This document shows, in pieces, positions 1 to 9,092 of a DNA stretch of 64,000 bases. Both the position numbers and the translations under genes were made by a program. The notes under the pieces were generated by a model that did not search any database, was not told the DNA's origin, and saw only the letters and a list, made by a program, of their open reading frames with translations. The stretch comes from Polaromonas glacialis (lineage in GTDB: Bacteria; Pseudomonadota; Gammaproteobacteria; Burkholderiales; Burkholderiaceae_C): positions 1,733,830-1,797,829 of the forward strand of contig NZ_KL448323.1 in NCBI RefSeq assembly GCF_000709345.1, written 5' to 3'. How positions within the stretch are numbered: the stretch's first letter is position 1; each line of letters starts with the position of its first letter.

Positions 1-1015
1 GGCGTAGAGTTCATAGCGAACCGTGAAGGAGGTTAGCCATGAACGCCGAGACTTTCAATGCGTTGATGAACCAACAGGTGCCCCGGCTCACGCTGCGCCA
101 GCGTGAACTGCTCAAAAAGCGTCTGGATGAACTCGATGAGCAGCAAAAAGGGCTGGCCGTCATTGAGTCGTCCAGCGCGACTGAGCCGCGCTGCTGCCCA
201 CACTGCCAAGGCAGCGAGCTTTACCGGCATGGCCACGTCAGTGGGTTGCAGCGCTACCGCTGCCGGACATGCCACCGCACGTTCAATGCCCTGACGGGCA
301 CCGCGCTGGCGCGGCTGCGCAAGAAGGGCAAGTGGTTCGGTTTTAGTCAAGCCCTGGCCGCCTCCCTCACCCTTCGCCGGGCCGCTACTGCCCTGCAGGT
401 TCACCGAAACACGGCGCTGCGCTGGCGCCATCGCTTTCTCAGCGGCCTCAAGGCAGACCGCGCGACAACGCTGCAAGGTATTACCGAGGCCGACGAGACC
501 TATATCCTGGAGTCGCGCAAGGGCTGTCGCAAGCTGGACCGCCCGCCTCGCCGTCGCGGCAGCAAGGCGAGAAAAGCGGGCCTGTCCGGTGAACTGGTCT
601 GCGTTTTGGTGGCTCGGGACCGTGCCGGACAGACGCTGGACTGGGTGATGGGACGCGGGCAGATGACAAAAGCCGCACTGGCCGGCGCACTGCAGCCCGT
701 GCTGGCCAAGGATGCGCTGCTGGTGAGCGATGGCAACCGGACCTACTGCGGCTTTGCGCACGACGCGCACCTGGCGCACGAGGCGGTCAATCTGAACGCA
801 GGCGTGCGCGTCAACGGCGCCATCCATGTCCAGAATGTCAACGCCTATCACGGCCGTCTCAAACAGTGGCTGCACCGCTTTCACGGCGTTGCCACGGGCT
901 ATCTGGACAACTACCTGGGCTGGTTTCGCGCCCTGGACAGCCACCATGGCGACTCTGGGCAAGCTGTCTTGGCGATGGCCTTGGGAAAATTTCCACATTT
1001 AACAGTGACATAGCC
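1..1015 (+). mobile_element. IS1595-family element, copy 1 (left end outside the window)
   Basis: The sequence is the same as the complete copy at 22623-23675, but the window begins inside the element, so the left terminal repeat is missing. The right terminal repeat ends at 1015 in ...GACATAGCC. The next eight bases, AAGAAAGT (1016-1023), are the reverse complement of the ACTTTCTT duplications that flank the other two copies, as expected for the same target read from the opposite arm of a palindrome. Size, terminal repeats and the transposase type match the IS1595 family, probably the ISPna2 subgroup (from memory). Confidence 0.9.
39..1013 (+). CDS. IS1595-family (ISXO2-like) transposase, copy 1
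   Basis: This 324-residue protein catalyses cut-and-paste movement of the element that carries it. An N-terminal zinc ribbon (CPHC around residue 52 and CRTC around residue 76) is followed by a helix-turn-helix near residues 110-135. The ISXO2-like DDE domain runs from about 150 to 310, with candidate catalytic Asp in ADETY and in SDGN, and a VNAYHGRLK segment near the third acidic/Asn position. The ATG at 39 has a good GGAGG ribosome-binding site nine bases upstream, which fixes the start. The stop lies inside the right terminal repeat. It is intact and identical to copy 2. Confidence 0.93.
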   Translation: MNAETFNALMNQQVPRLTLRQRELLKKRLDELDEQQKGLAVIESSSATEPRCCPHCQGSELYRHGHVSGLQRYRCRTCHRTFNALTGTALARLRKKGKWFGFSQALAASLTLRRAATALQVHRNTALRWRHRFLSGLKADRATTLQGITEADETYILESRKGCRKLDRPPRRRGSKARKAGLSGELVCVLVARDRAGQTLDWVMGRGQMTKAALAGALQPVLAKDALLVSDGNRTYCGFAHDAHLAHEAVNLNAGVRVNGAIHVQNVNAYHGRLKQWLHRFHGVATGYLDNYLGWFRALDSHHGDSGQAVLAMALGKFPHLTVT

Positions 1016-1543
1016 AAGAAAGTTGCCTTGGGAAGCGGGAGCGGGTTGGAGCTGAACGCTCCGACGGGCCATCGCTTCGCTGGGCCCTGGGTTCTTTGAT
1101 CGGCAGCCAGTCGCCAATGCCTATGGCTGGCTGGTTCTACCGTTCGTTCGCCAACAGCTTCACGCTCTGCTTGATCTACTTGTTCTACCTGGCTGGCGCT
1201 GCGCGCGTTGCTTTCGATTGTGGCTGCGCCTTTTTTTTGCTCTTTCACCTGCCGGGTGCGGGCTGGTGAGCCGGTGGCTTTGGAATAACCACTGTTCTTT
1301 TCACTGTTTGCTGTCAGTCTTGCCTGCCTTGACCAAGTAAAAAGCCAAGAAACTTCCAGCAGTGCTTGAAGCCCAAAAGAACCGATCAAGCAGAGCGTGA
1401 AGCTGTTGGCGAACGAGCGGTAGAACCAGCCAGTGACAGCCATCGCCACCGGCTGCTGATCAAAGAACCCAGGGCCCAGCGAAGCGATGGCCCGTCGGAG
1501 CGTTCAGCTCCAACCCGCTCCCGCTTCCCAAGGCAACTTTCTT
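1016..1543. repeat. Inner part of long palindromic repeat A1 (two arms plus loop)
   Basis: There is no credible gene here. Bases 1016-1176 and 1384-1543 are near-perfect inverted copies of each other (about 160 bp arms). Shared landmarks are AAGAAAGTTGCCTTGGGAAG at each outer edge and the GCCAACAGCTTCACGCTCTG block at each inner edge. The loop, 1177-1383, is not repeated. A diverged copy of the whole structure lies at 22094-22622. The outer edges of both arms are occupied by IS1595 copies 1 and 2. This is either a nonautonomous mobile or repeat element or a large structured repeat; its function is unknown. Confidence 0.8.
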
Positions 1544-2596
1544 GGCTATGTCACTGTTAAATGTGGAAATTTTCCCAAGGCCATCGCCAAGACAGCTTGC
1601 CCAGAGTCGCCATGGTGGCTGTCCAGGGCGCGAAACCAGCCCAGGTAGTTGTCCAGATAGCCCGTGGCAACGCCGTGAAAGCGGTGCAGCCACTGTTTGA
1701 GACGGCCGTGATAGGCGTTGACATTCTGGACATGGATGGCGCCGTTGACGCGCACGCCTGCGTTCAGATTGACCGCCTCGTGCGCCAGGTGCGCGTCGTG
1801 CGCAAAGCCGCAGTAGGTCCGGTTGCCATCGCTCACCAGCAGCGCATCCTTGGCCAGCACGGGCTGCAGTGCGCCGGCCAGTGCGGCTTTTGTCATCTGC
1901 CCGCGTCCCATCACCCAGTCCAGCGTCTGTCCGGCACGGTCCCGAGCCACCAAAACGCAGACCAGTTCACCGGACAGGCCCGCTTTTCTCGCCTTGCTGC
2001 CGCGACGGCGAGGCGGGCGGTCCAGCTTGCGACAGCCCTTGCGCGACTCCAGGATATAGGTCTCGTCGGCCTCGGTAATACCTTGCAGCGTTGTCGCGCG
2101 GTCTGCCTTGAGGCCGCTGAGAAAGCGATGGCGCCAGCGCAGCGCCGTGTTTCGGTGAACCTGCAGGGCAGTAGCGGCCCGGCGAAGGGTGAGGGAGGCG
2201 GCCAGGGCTTGACTAAAACCGAACCACTTGCCCTTCTTGCGCAGCCGCGCCAGCGCGGTGCCCGTCAGGGCATTGAACGTGCGGTGGCATGTCCGGCAGC
2301 GGTAGCGCTGCAACCCACTGACGTGGCCATGCCGGTAAAGCTCGCTGCCTTGGCAGTGTGGGCAGCAGCGCGGCTCAGTCGCGCTGGACGACTCAATGAC
2401 GGCCAGCCCTTTTTGCTGCTCATCGAGTTCATCCAGACGCTTTTTGAGCAGTTCACGCTGGCGCAGCGTGAGCCGGGGCACCTGTTGGTTCATCAACGCA
2501 TTGAAAGTCTCGGCGTTCATGGCTAACCTCCTTCACGGTTCGCTATGAACTCTACGCCTCTGGAAAAAAAATTCCACATCTAACAGTGACAGAGCC
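1544..2596 (-). mobile_element. IS1595-family element, copy 2 (complete, inverted)
   Basis: This is a complete 1053 bp element. Its terminal inverted repeats read GGCTCTGTCACTGTTAGATG (start side, near 2596) and GGCTATGTCACTGTTAAATG (end side, from 1544). It is flanked by direct 8 bp duplications ACTTTCTT at 1536-1543 and 2597-2604. Eight-base duplications are what the IS1595 family makes. It faces copy 1 head-on across the palindrome centre. Confidence 0.95.
1546..2520 (-). CDS. IS1595-family (ISXO2-like) transposase, copy 2
   Basis: The 324-residue transposase is identical in sequence to copy 1 and has the same zinc-ribbon, helix-turn-helix and ISXO2-like catalytic layout. The start has the same GGAGG site on the minus strand. 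Because copies 1 and 2 are identical while copy 3 differs by one silent base, copies 1 and 2 are either very recent insertions or have been homogenised by recombination between the palindrome arms. Confidence 0.93.
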   Translation of the reverse strand: MNAETFNALMNQQVPRLTLRQRELLKKRLDELDEQQKGLAVIESSSATEPRCCPHCQGSELYRHGHVSGLQRYRCRTCHRTFNALTGTALARLRKKGKWFGFSQALAASLTLRRAATALQVHRNTALRWRHRFLSGLKADRATTLQGITEADETYILESRKGCRKLDRPPRRRGSKARKAGLSGELVCVLVARDRAGQTLDWVMGRGQMTKAALAGALQPVLAKDALLVSDGNRTYCGFAHDAHLAHEAVNLNAGVRVNGAIHVQNVNAYHGRLKQWLHRFHGVATGYLDNYLGWFRALDSHHGDSGQAVLAMALGKFPHLTVT

Positions 2597-2750
2597 ACTT
2601 TCTTTGGTGGGCTTTCTTTTTTGCCAGAAAAGAAAGTTACCCCCCGCCGGGAAGGCGCTCACCCCTCAATCCACAGAAGAAGCAACAAAAACCAAAAAAC
2701 AGAAACAGAAACCGCAGCGGTCAAATCGAAAGCGGTAGTAGCTACGGTTT
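2597..2750. repeat. Outer arm of long palindromic repeat A1
   Basis: Starting with the IS target duplication ACTTTCTT, this segment continues as GGTGGGCTTTCTTTTTTGCC..., which matches the outer arm of the second palindrome at 23676-23950. It contains a short run of the ACAGAA hexamer (two units) where the other copy has seven, and ends near AAAGCGGTAGTAG. It lies directly upstream of the Mrp operon. Confidence 0.7.
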
Positions 2751-2759
2751 TAAGCCAAA

Positions 2760-2822
2760 ACAGCCTTTTGCGCACATTCAGCTTGCGCAACTAGCTATTA
2801 GTTTAATAGCATATACCCACTT
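2760..2822. repeat. Short dispersed intergenic repeat (TAGCTATT...TGCGCA type)
   Basis: The segment has TTTTGCGCA, CTAGCTATTAG and TTAATAGC words. Similar word combinations recur at about 21790-21960, 31545-31612, 38575-38650 and 51223-51300, always between genes. It could be a small structured repeat; no function can be read from the sequence. Confidence 0.4.
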
Positions 2823-2862
2823 CGGACCGGCACCAAAACCCCGCCCGTAGAATCATCCGGGC

Positions 2863-5808
2863 ATGCCCCTCGTCACCCTTATCCTTCTTCCGTTCATCGG
2901 CAGCCTGCTGGCGGCGGTCTTGCCGGCCAATGCGCGCAATACCGAATCGACGCTTGCGGGCCTGATCGCCCTGTTCTGCACCGTGCAGGCAGCGCTGTAC
3001 TTTCCGCAGATCGCCAATGGCGGCGTGTTACGGCAGGAGATTGCATGGCTGCCGGACCTGGGCCTGGACCTGGTGATCCGTCTGGACGGCTTTGCGTGGA
3101 TGTTCTGCATGCTGGTGCTGGGCATCGGCTCGCTGGTGGTGCTGTACGCGCGCTACTACATGTCGCCGAGCGACCCGGTGCCGCGCTTTTTTGCCTTTTT
3201 CCTGGCCTTCATGGGCTCGATGGTCGGCATCGTGCTGTCGGGCAACCTGATCCAGCTGGCCTTTTTCTGGGAACTGACCAGCCTTTTTTCCTTTCTGCTG
3301 ATCGGCTACTGGCACCACCGCAAGGACGCGCGACGCGGCGCCCGCATGGCCTTGACCGTGACCGGCACCGGCGGGCTGTGCATGCTGGCCGGCATGCTGG
3401 TGATCGGCCACATCGTCGGCAGCTACGACCTGGATGCGGTGCTGGCCACCGGGCCGCAGATTCAGGCGCATCCGCTGTACCTGACCTGCTTGGTGCTGGT
3501 GCTGCTGGGCGCGCTGACCAAGAGCGCGCAGTTCCCGTTCCACTTCTGGCTGCCGCACGCCATGGCCGCGCCGACGCCCGTGTCGGCCTATCTGCATTCG
3601 GCCACCATGGTCAAGGCCGGCGTGTTCCTCCTGGCCCGCATGTGGCCGGTGCTGGGCGGGACCGAGCCGTGGTTCTGGCTGGTCGGCGGCGCCGGCCTGA
3701 TCACGCTGCTGATCGGCGGCTACGCGGCGATGTTCCAGCACGACCTGAAGGGCCTGCTCGCCTATTCGACGATTTCGCACCTGGGCCTGATCACCCTGCT
3801 GCTGGGCCTGAACAGCCCGCTGGCGGCGGTCGCGGCGGTGTTCCACATCATGAACCATGCGACGTTCAAGGCGTCGCTGTTCATGGCCGCCGGCATCCTG
3901 GACCATGAAACCGGAACGCGCGACATCCGGCGGCTCTCTGGCCTGCGCACCCTCATGCCGGTGACCGCCACGCTGGCGATGGTGGCCAGCGCGGCGATGG
4001 CCGGCGTGCCGCTGCTCAACGGCTTTTTGTCCAAGGAAATGTTCTTTGCCGAAACGGTGTTCATCGAGGCTTCGCCCGTCATCTCACTGCTGCTACCGGT
4101 AGCCGCCACGCTGGCCGGCATGTTCAGCGTGGCGTATTCGCTGCGCTTCACGGTCGATGTTTTTTTTGGCCCGCCGGCCACCGACCTGCCGCGCCAGCCC
4201 CACGAACCGCCGCACTGGATGCGCGTGCCGGTCGAGCTGCTGGTGCTGGCCTGCCTGGTCGTGGGTGTGTTCCCCGAATGGACGGTGGGGCGCTTCCTGC
4301 AGGCGGCGGCGCGACCGGTGGTGGGCGGCGAGTTGCCCCTCTACAGCCTGGCCGTCTGGCATGGCGTCAACACGCCCTTGCTGATGAGCATCGTGGCCAT
4401 GCTGGGCGGCATCGCGATGTACCTGCTGCTGCGCCACTACCGTTCGCTCGGCCAGGTGGACGCGCCCGTCCTGATGCACCGGCTCAACGGCAAGCGCCTG
4501 TTTGACGCCGCGCTGGCCCTGCTGACGCTGGCGGGCCGCAAGGGTCGGCGGATGCTGGGGACCCATCGCCTGCAGTGGCAGATGCTGTGGCTGGTCAGCG
4601 CCACGCTGGTGGCGGGCGTCCTGCCCTTGTGGACGCGTGGGCTGTATGTCGGCGAGCGGGCGTCGCTGGCCCTGTCGCCGGCCTTCGCCCTGCTTTGGGC
4701 CGTCGGCGCGGTCTGCGCGGTCGGCGCCGCCTGGCAGGCCAAATACCACCGCATGGCCGCGCTCGCGCTGATGGGCGCGGCCGGGCTCTGCGCCTGCATC
4801 ACCTTTTTATGGTTTTCCGCTCCCGACCTGGCGCTGACGCAGCTGGTGGTGGAAATCGTCACCACCGTGCTGATCCTGCTGGGGCTGCGCTGGCTGCCCA
4901 AGCGCCATGAAAGCCTGCGGCTGCCGAGCCGGGCCGAGCGGCGCGGCACGCGCTGGCGCCGGCTGAGCGACCTGCTGCTGTCCGTGGGCGCGGGCACCGG
5001 CATGGCGCTGCTGGCCTGGGCGATGATGAGCCGGCCTTTTCCCGAAAGCACCTCGACCTTCTTCCTGGAGCGCGCGCTGACCGAAGGCGGTGGCAGCAAC
5101 GTGGTCAACGTCATGCTGGTGGACTTTCGCGGCTTTGACACCTTCGGCGAAATCGTCGTCCTTAGCATCGTCGCGCTCACGGTCTACGCGCTGCTGAGGC
5201 GCTTTCGCCCGGCCCTCGAAACCATGGACCTGCCCGAACAGCAGCGCGCCCTGCCCGCCGACCTGGCCACCGACCTGCTCAACCCGCGCCAGGCGCTTGA
5301 TACGGCCATCGGCTACCTGATGGTGCCGGCGGTGCTGGCCCGGCTGCTGCTGCCGGTGGCCGTCATGGTGTCGATCTTTTTCTTCATGCGCGGGCACAAC
5401 GAGCCGGGCGGCGGCTTCGTGGCCGGGCTGGTGCTGTCGGTGGCGCTGCTGCTGCAGTACATCATCTCGGGCACCCACTGGGTCGAGGCCCACATGCCGC
5501 TGCGGCTGCGCCGCTGGATGGCCCTGGGACTGCTGACCGTGCTGGCCACCGGACTGGCTTCGCTGGCCTGGGGCTATCCGTTTTTGACCAGCCACACGGC
5601 CCACTGGGACCTGCCGCTGATCGGTGAAATTCATGTGGCCAGCGCGATATTTTTCGACCTCGGCGTGTTTGCCCTGGTGGTGGGCTCGACGCTGATGATC
5701 CTGACGTCGATTGCCCACCAGTCGGTGCGCGGCCATCGCCACCACGCCCGGATGGCCGAGGAAACCCGCGAGGCCGCGGCCTTGCCTGCTGCATTGGAAA
5801 CCCACTGA
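2863..5808 (+). CDS. mrpA: Mrp-type cation/proton antiporter subunit A fused to subunit B (MrpAB/PhaAB)
   Basis: The 981-residue membrane protein is the large subunit of a multi-subunit Na+(K+)/H+ antiporter in the inner membrane. The N-terminal half is an ND5/NuoL-like proton-channel domain, with the conserved Glu in FFWELTS near residue 135 and the Lys in SATMVKAG near residue 245. Further transmembrane segments follow, and an MnhB-like domain occupies about residues 820-960 (ending in GVFALVVGST). The A-B fusion is typical of Gram-negative Mrp/Pha systems. It is the first gene of the operon; its TGA overlaps the ATG of mrpC. The long open frames antisense to it are GC-driven shadows. The Mrp complex is known to support pH and sodium homeostasis. 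Confidence 0.95.
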   Translation: MPLVTLILLPFIGSLLAAVLPANARNTESTLAGLIALFCTVQAALYFPQIANGGVLRQEIAWLPDLGLDLVIRLDGFAWMFCMLVLGIGSLVVLYARYYMSPSDPVPRFFAFFLAFMGSMVGIVLSGNLIQLAFFWELTSLFSFLLIGYWHHRKDARRGARMALTVTGTGGLCMLAGMLVIGHIVGSYDLDAVLATGPQIQAHPLYLTCLVLVLLGALTKSAQFPFHFWLPHAMAAPTPVSAYLHSATMVKAGVFLLARMWPVLGGTEPWFWLVGGAGLITLLIGGYAAMFQHDLKGLLAYSTISHLGLITLLLGLNSPLAAVAAVFHIMNHATFKASLFMAAGILDHETGTRDIRRLSGLRTLMPVTATLAMVASAAMAGVPLLNGFLSKEMFFAETVFIEASPVISLLLPVAATLAGMFSVAYSLRFTVDVFFGPPATDLPRQPHEPPHWMRVPVELLVLACLVVGVFPEWTVGRFLQAAARPVVGGELPLYSLAVWHGVNTPLLMSIVAMLGGIAMYLLLRHYRSLGQVDAPVLMHRLNGKRLFDAALALLTLAGRKGRRMLGTHRLQWQMLWLVSATLVAGVLPLWTRGLYVGERASLALSPAFALLWAVGAVCAVGAAWQAKYHRMAALALMGAAGLCACITFLWFSAPDLALTQLVVEIVTTVLILLGLRWLPKRHESLRLPSRAERRGTRWRRLSDLLLSVGAGTGMALLAWAMMSRPFPESTSTFFLERALTEGGGSNVVNVMLVDFRGFDTFGEIVVLSIVALTVYALLRRFRPALETMDLPEQQRALPADLATDLLNPRQALDTAIGYLMVPAVLARLLLPVAVMVSIFFFMRGHNEPGGGFVAGLVLSVALLLQYIISGTHWVEAHMPLRLRRWMALGLLTVLATGLASLAWGYPFLTSHTAHWDLPLIGEIHVASAIFFDLGVFALVVGSTLMILTSIAHQSVRGHRHHARMAEETREAAALPAALETH

Positions 5809-6173
5809 TGGAAATCGTTCTGGCCCTTGCCATTGGCGTGCTGACCGGCTCGGGCGTGTGGCTGCTGCTGCGCCCGCGCACCTTCCAGGTGATCATGGGC
5901 CTGGCGCTGCTGTCGTACGCGGTCAACCTGTTCATCTTCAGCATGGGCCGGCTGGGCCTGGCGCTGGGCAAGGCGCCACTGCTCACGCCGGGCGTGCCGC
6001 AGGAACTGCTGCACTATGCCGACCCGATGCCGCAGGCCTTGACGCTGACGGCGATTGTCATCGGCTTTGCCATGACGGCGCTGTTCCTCGTGGTGCTGCT
6101 GGCCTCGCGCGGCATGTCGGGCACCGACCATGTGGACGGCAGCAAGGCCGACGACGCCCAGGAACTGCAATGA
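5808..6173 (+). CDS. mrpC: Mrp antiporter subunit C (NuoK-like)
   Basis: The 121-residue protein has three predicted membrane helices (about residues 1-20, 27-50 and 75-105) and resembles NuoK, as MrpC does. Its ATG overlaps the mrpA stop (TGATG), and its own TGA overlaps the mrpD ATG (ATGA), so translational coupling is likely. It is part of the membrane antiporter complex and has no function known apart from it. Confidence 0.93.
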   Translation: MEIVLALAIGVLTGSGVWLLLRPRTFQVIMGLALLSYAVNLFIFSMGRLGLALGKAPLLTPGVPQELLHYADPMPQALTLTAIVIGFAMTALFLVVLLASRGMSGTDHVDGSKADDAQELQ

Positions 6174-7900
6174 GTGCAATGCGTGCGATAAGTGCGCTGA
6201 ACGAAGTCATCGCGCCGCTGATGCCGCACCTGATGCTGGCGCCCATCTTGCTGCCGCTGCTCACGGCCGCGCTCATGCTGCTGATGGGCGAAGACAAGCA
6301 GCGCGCCAAGCTGACGCTGAACATGGCCTCGACCCTGCTGGGGCTGGGCGTAGCAGTGGCGCTGCTGGGCTGGGCCGACCAGCAGGGCCCGGCCTCGACC
6401 ATGGACGTCTACCTGGCGGGCAACTGGCCGGCGCCATACGGCATCGTGCTGGCGCTGGACCGCCTTTCGGCCATGATGTTGGTGCTGACCGGCACCATCG
6501 CGCTGGCGTCAAGCGTGTTTGCCGCCGCCCGCTGGCACCGCGCGGGCGTTCACTTTCACCCGCTGTTCCAGCTCCAGCTCATGGGCCTGTGCGGCGCCTT
6601 CCTGACGGCCGACCTGTTCAACCTGTTCGTGTTTTTCGAGATCATGCTGGCCGCCTCCTACGGCCTGCTGCTGCATGGCTCGGGGCGCGCGCGGGTGCAG
6701 ACGGGGCTGCACTTCATCGCCATCAACCTGGCCGCGTCGTCGCTGTTCCTGATCGGCGCGTCGATGCTGTACGGCATCACCGGTACGCTGAACATGGCCG
6801 ACCTGGCGCAAGGCACTCCACGGGTGGCAGAGGCCGACCGGGGCCTGCTGCATGCGGCGGCCGGCATTCTCGCCACGGCCTTCCTGATCAAGGCGGCGGT
6901 CTGGCCGCTGAACTTCTGGCTGGTGCCGGCCTACAGCGCGGCGACGGCGCCGGTCGGAGCGCTGTTCGCCCTCATGACCAAGGTCGGCATCTATGTGATC
7001 CTGCGGCTGTGGCTGCTGCTGTTCGGCCTTGACGCCGGCACTTCGGCGCAGTTCGGCAGCCTGTGGCTGATCGGCGGCGGCCTGCTGACGATGGTGTTTG
7101 GCGCCATCGGCATGCTGGGTTCGCAGCGGCTGGGCTACCTGGCCGGGTTCGGCGCGATTGTCTCGTCAGGCACCTTGCTGGCAGCGGCCGGATTTGGCCA
7201 GCCCCTGCTGACGGCCGGACTGCTGTATTACCTGCCCAGTTCCACGCTGGCCATCAGCGCGCTGTTCCTGCTCGCCGACCTGATGGACCGCTGGCGCAAC
7301 GACGGCGCCAGCCTGGCGCCCTATGACCACGCCGATGCGCCCTTCCTGACCGCCGAGCTGATGCCCGTTAAGGGGCTGAACCTGGACGACGACGAGGAAG
7401 TGCTCACCGGCCGGGTGATTCCCGCCGCCGTGGCCCTGCTGGGCCTGGCCTTCATGGCCTGCACGCTGGTGATTGCCGGCCTGCCGCCGCTGTCGGGCTT
7501 TGTCGGAAAGTTTGCGATGCTGACGGCCTTGCTCAATCCTTCCGGGCTGGGCCTCTCAAGCGGCCAGCCGCCAGGCGCGGCCGGCTGGTTGCTGCTGGCG
7601 CTCCTGATTGGCACCGGCCTGCTGGCCTTGATTGCGCTGACGCGCGCCGGAATCCTGCATTTCTGGGCCACCTACGACCGGGCTTCGCTGCAGTTGCGCG
7701 TGCTTGAAGGCCTGCCCATCGCTTTTTTGCTGGGCGCCTGCGTGCTGCTGACGCTGCAGGCCGGACCGGTCATGCGCTACATGCAGGCCACCGCCGATGC
7801 GCTGCACACGCCAGCACTTTATGTGCGGGCGGTCATGTCCGCCCGTCCGATACCGGGGCCGCAGGCGCCACGGATCGAACCTGCCCAGGAGATGCCATGA
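6170..7900 (+). CDS. mrpD: Mrp antiporter subunit D (ND2/ND5-like)
   Basis: The 576-residue polytopic protein is homologous to the proton-pumping NuoL/M/N subunits. A conserved Glu lies in FFEIMLAASYG (near residue 155), and a Lys in FLIKAAVWPLNFWL near residue 243 belongs to the proton path. The start used is the ATG at 6170, which overlaps the mrpC stop. The reading frame stays open upstream, but that stretch does not look like family sequence. The stop overlaps mrpE. Confidence 0.94.
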   Translation: MSAMRAISALNEVIAPLMPHLMLAPILLPLLTAALMLLMGEDKQRAKLTLNMASTLLGLGVAVALLGWADQQGPASTMDVYLAGNWPAPYGIVLALDRLSAMMLVLTGTIALASSVFAAARWHRAGVHFHPLFQLQLMGLCGAFLTADLFNLFVFFEIMLAASYGLLLHGSGRARVQTGLHFIAINLAASSLFLIGASMLYGITGTLNMADLAQGTPRVAEADRGLLHAAAGILATAFLIKAAVWPLNFWLVPAYSAATAPVGALFALMTKVGIYVILRLWLLLFGLDAGTSAQFGSLWLIGGGLLTMVFGAIGMLGSQRLGYLAGFGAIVSSGTLLAAAGFGQPLLTAGLLYYLPSSTLAISALFLLADLMDRWRNDGASLAPYDHADAPFLTAELMPVKGLNLDDDEEVLTGRVIPAAVALLGLAFMACTLVIAGLPPLSGFVGKFAMLTALLNPSGLGLSSGQPPGAAGWLLLALLIGTGLLALIALTRAGILHFWATYDRASLQLRVLEGLPIAFLLGACVLLTLQAGPVMRYMQATADALHTPALYVRAVMSARPIPGPQAPRIEPAQEMP

Positions 7901-8388
7901 AAAAAATCCTGCCCGCGCCGCTGCTGTCGGCCGCGCTGTTCGTGCTGTGGCTGCTGCTGAACCGCACGCTGGGCGTGGGCCACCTGCTGCTGGCGCTCAT
8001 CCTGGCGCTGGCGATTCCCTTGCTGACCGCCGGGCTGCGGCCGGTGCCGGTGCGCATCCGCAGGCCGGGCGTGGCGCTGCGCCTGCTGCTCACGGTGGCT
8101 GGCGACTCGGTGCGCTCGAACATCGCGGTGATCCGTTTGCTGCTCAGGCCGGGCAGCCGTCGCCATCCGCCGGGCTTTGTGCATGTGCCGCTGGACATGC
8201 GCGACCCGAACGGGCTGGCGATGCTGGCCATGATTGTCTGCCTGACGCCCGGCACGGCGTGGGCCGAGCTGTCGCTGGACCGCGCCACCTTGCTGCTGCA
8301 TGCGCTGGAAGTCGATGATGCCTGCGCGATGGCCGCGCAGATCAAAACGCGCTATGAGCGCCCATTGATGGAGATTTTTGAGTCATGA
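7897..8388 (+). CDS. mrpE: Mrp antiporter subunit E
   Basis: The 163-residue protein matches the MrpE/MnhE family. Two or three membrane helices at the N-terminus (about residues 5-50) are followed by a cytoplasmic alpha/beta domain with the family segment VPLDMRDPNGLAMLA...TPGTAWAEL. It starts in a 4 bp ATGA overlap with mrpD and ends in a 4 bp overlap with mrpF. Confidence 0.93.
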   Translation: MKKILPAPLLSAALFVLWLLLNRTLGVGHLLLALILALAIPLLTAGLRPVPVRIRRPGVALRLLLTVAGDSVRSNIAVIRLLLRPGSRRHPPGFVHVPLDMRDPNGLAMLAMIVCLTPGTAWAELSLDRATLLLHALEVDDACAMAAQIKTRYERPLMEIFES

Positions 8389-8663
8389 ACCCAATTCTTT
8401 CCTGGGCCCTGCCGCTGGCCCTGTTCATGCTGGTGCTGGCCATGCTTTGCACGATGGTCCGGCTGGTCCAGGGGCCAGCCGCGCAGGACCGGGTGCTGGC
8501 GCTGGACTGCATGGTCATAAACGGCATGCTGGCGATGCTGGTGCTGGGCCTGATCTACGGCAACCGGCATTATTTCGAGGCGGCGCTGCTGATTGCGCTA
8601 CTGGGCTTTGTCAGCACCACGGCAATGGCCAAGTTTTTGCTTCGCGGCGAGGTGATTGAATGA
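8385..8663 (+). CDS. mrpF: Mrp antiporter subunit F
   Basis: The 92-residue protein has three predicted membrane helices. The family signature [13 protein letters not shown] lies near residue 30 and carries the conserved Asp of MrpF. Four-base overlaps with mrpE and mrpG show tight translational coupling. Confidence 0.93.
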   Translation: MNPILSWALPLALFMLVLAMLCTMVRLVQGPAAQDRVLALDCMVINGMLAMLVLGLIYGNRHYFEAALLIALLGFVSTTAMAKFLLRGEVIE

Positions 8664-9043
8664 GCGGCACCAGCGCTGACCTGCCGCTGTGGGCGGAAAT
8701 CGTCGTTGCCGCGCTGGTGCTGGCGGGCGCTGCGGTGGCGCTGCTGGGCTCTTTCAGCTTGCTGCGCCTGCCGACTTTTTTCGAGCGCGTCCACGTGCCG
8801 GCCATCATCGCCACGCTGGGCTGCTGGTGCGTGATGTGGGGCACGGTGCTTTTTTTCTCGGTCCAGCAAGGTGAACTGGCCATTTTTCCGCTTCTGACGG
8901 CGGTGTTCATCGCCATCACCGTGCCGATTCCGACGATTTTCCTGATGCGCGCCAGCCTGTTCCGCGCCCGGCAGATGGGCAAGGAGGTACCACCGAGCGT
9001 CAGCCGCATCGTGTCGCCTGACGCCCGGGACGCCGGAAACTGA
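8660..9043 (+). CDS. mrpG: Mrp antiporter subunit G
   Basis: The 127-residue protein is the last subunit of the antiporter. It has three membrane helices and the MrpG-type segment LLRLPTFFERVHVPA (about residues 35-50), followed by a polar tail of about 25 residues. It overlaps mrpF by 4 bp and closes the operon. All six expected polypeptides of a Gram-negative Mrp system are therefore present and intact. Confidence 0.93.
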   Translation: MSGTSADLPLWAEIVVAALVLAGAAVALLGSFSLLRLPTFFERVHVPAIIATLGCWCVMWGTVLFFSVQQGELAIFPLLTAVFIAITVPIPTIFLMRASLFRARQMGKEVPPSVSRIVSPDARDAGN

Positions 9044-9061
9044 GAAGGCCACCTTGCATCC

Positions 9062-9092
9062 AGGCAGGCCGAGCCTATTTCACAGGCCTGCA
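9062..9092. terminator. Possible stem-loop between convergent genes
   Basis: GCAGGCC at 9064-9070 pairs with GGCCTGC at 9085-9091 around a 14-base loop, between the ends of mrpG (plus) and the DUF1501 gene (minus). There is no clear T-run, so this is a weak terminator call. Confidence 0.3.

Noticed and set aside
859..1449. Short open frames in the loop and arms of palindrome A1
   Set aside because: The same frames appear on both strands because of the inverted repeat. They have no ribosome-binding site and are not kept in the diverged copy at 22094-22622.
1..2596. IS1595 copies 1 and 2 as the two ends of a composite transposon carrying cargo
   Set aside because: The roughly 530 bp between them is only the palindrome's inner arms and loop with no cargo gene, and their target duplications show insertion into existing arms.
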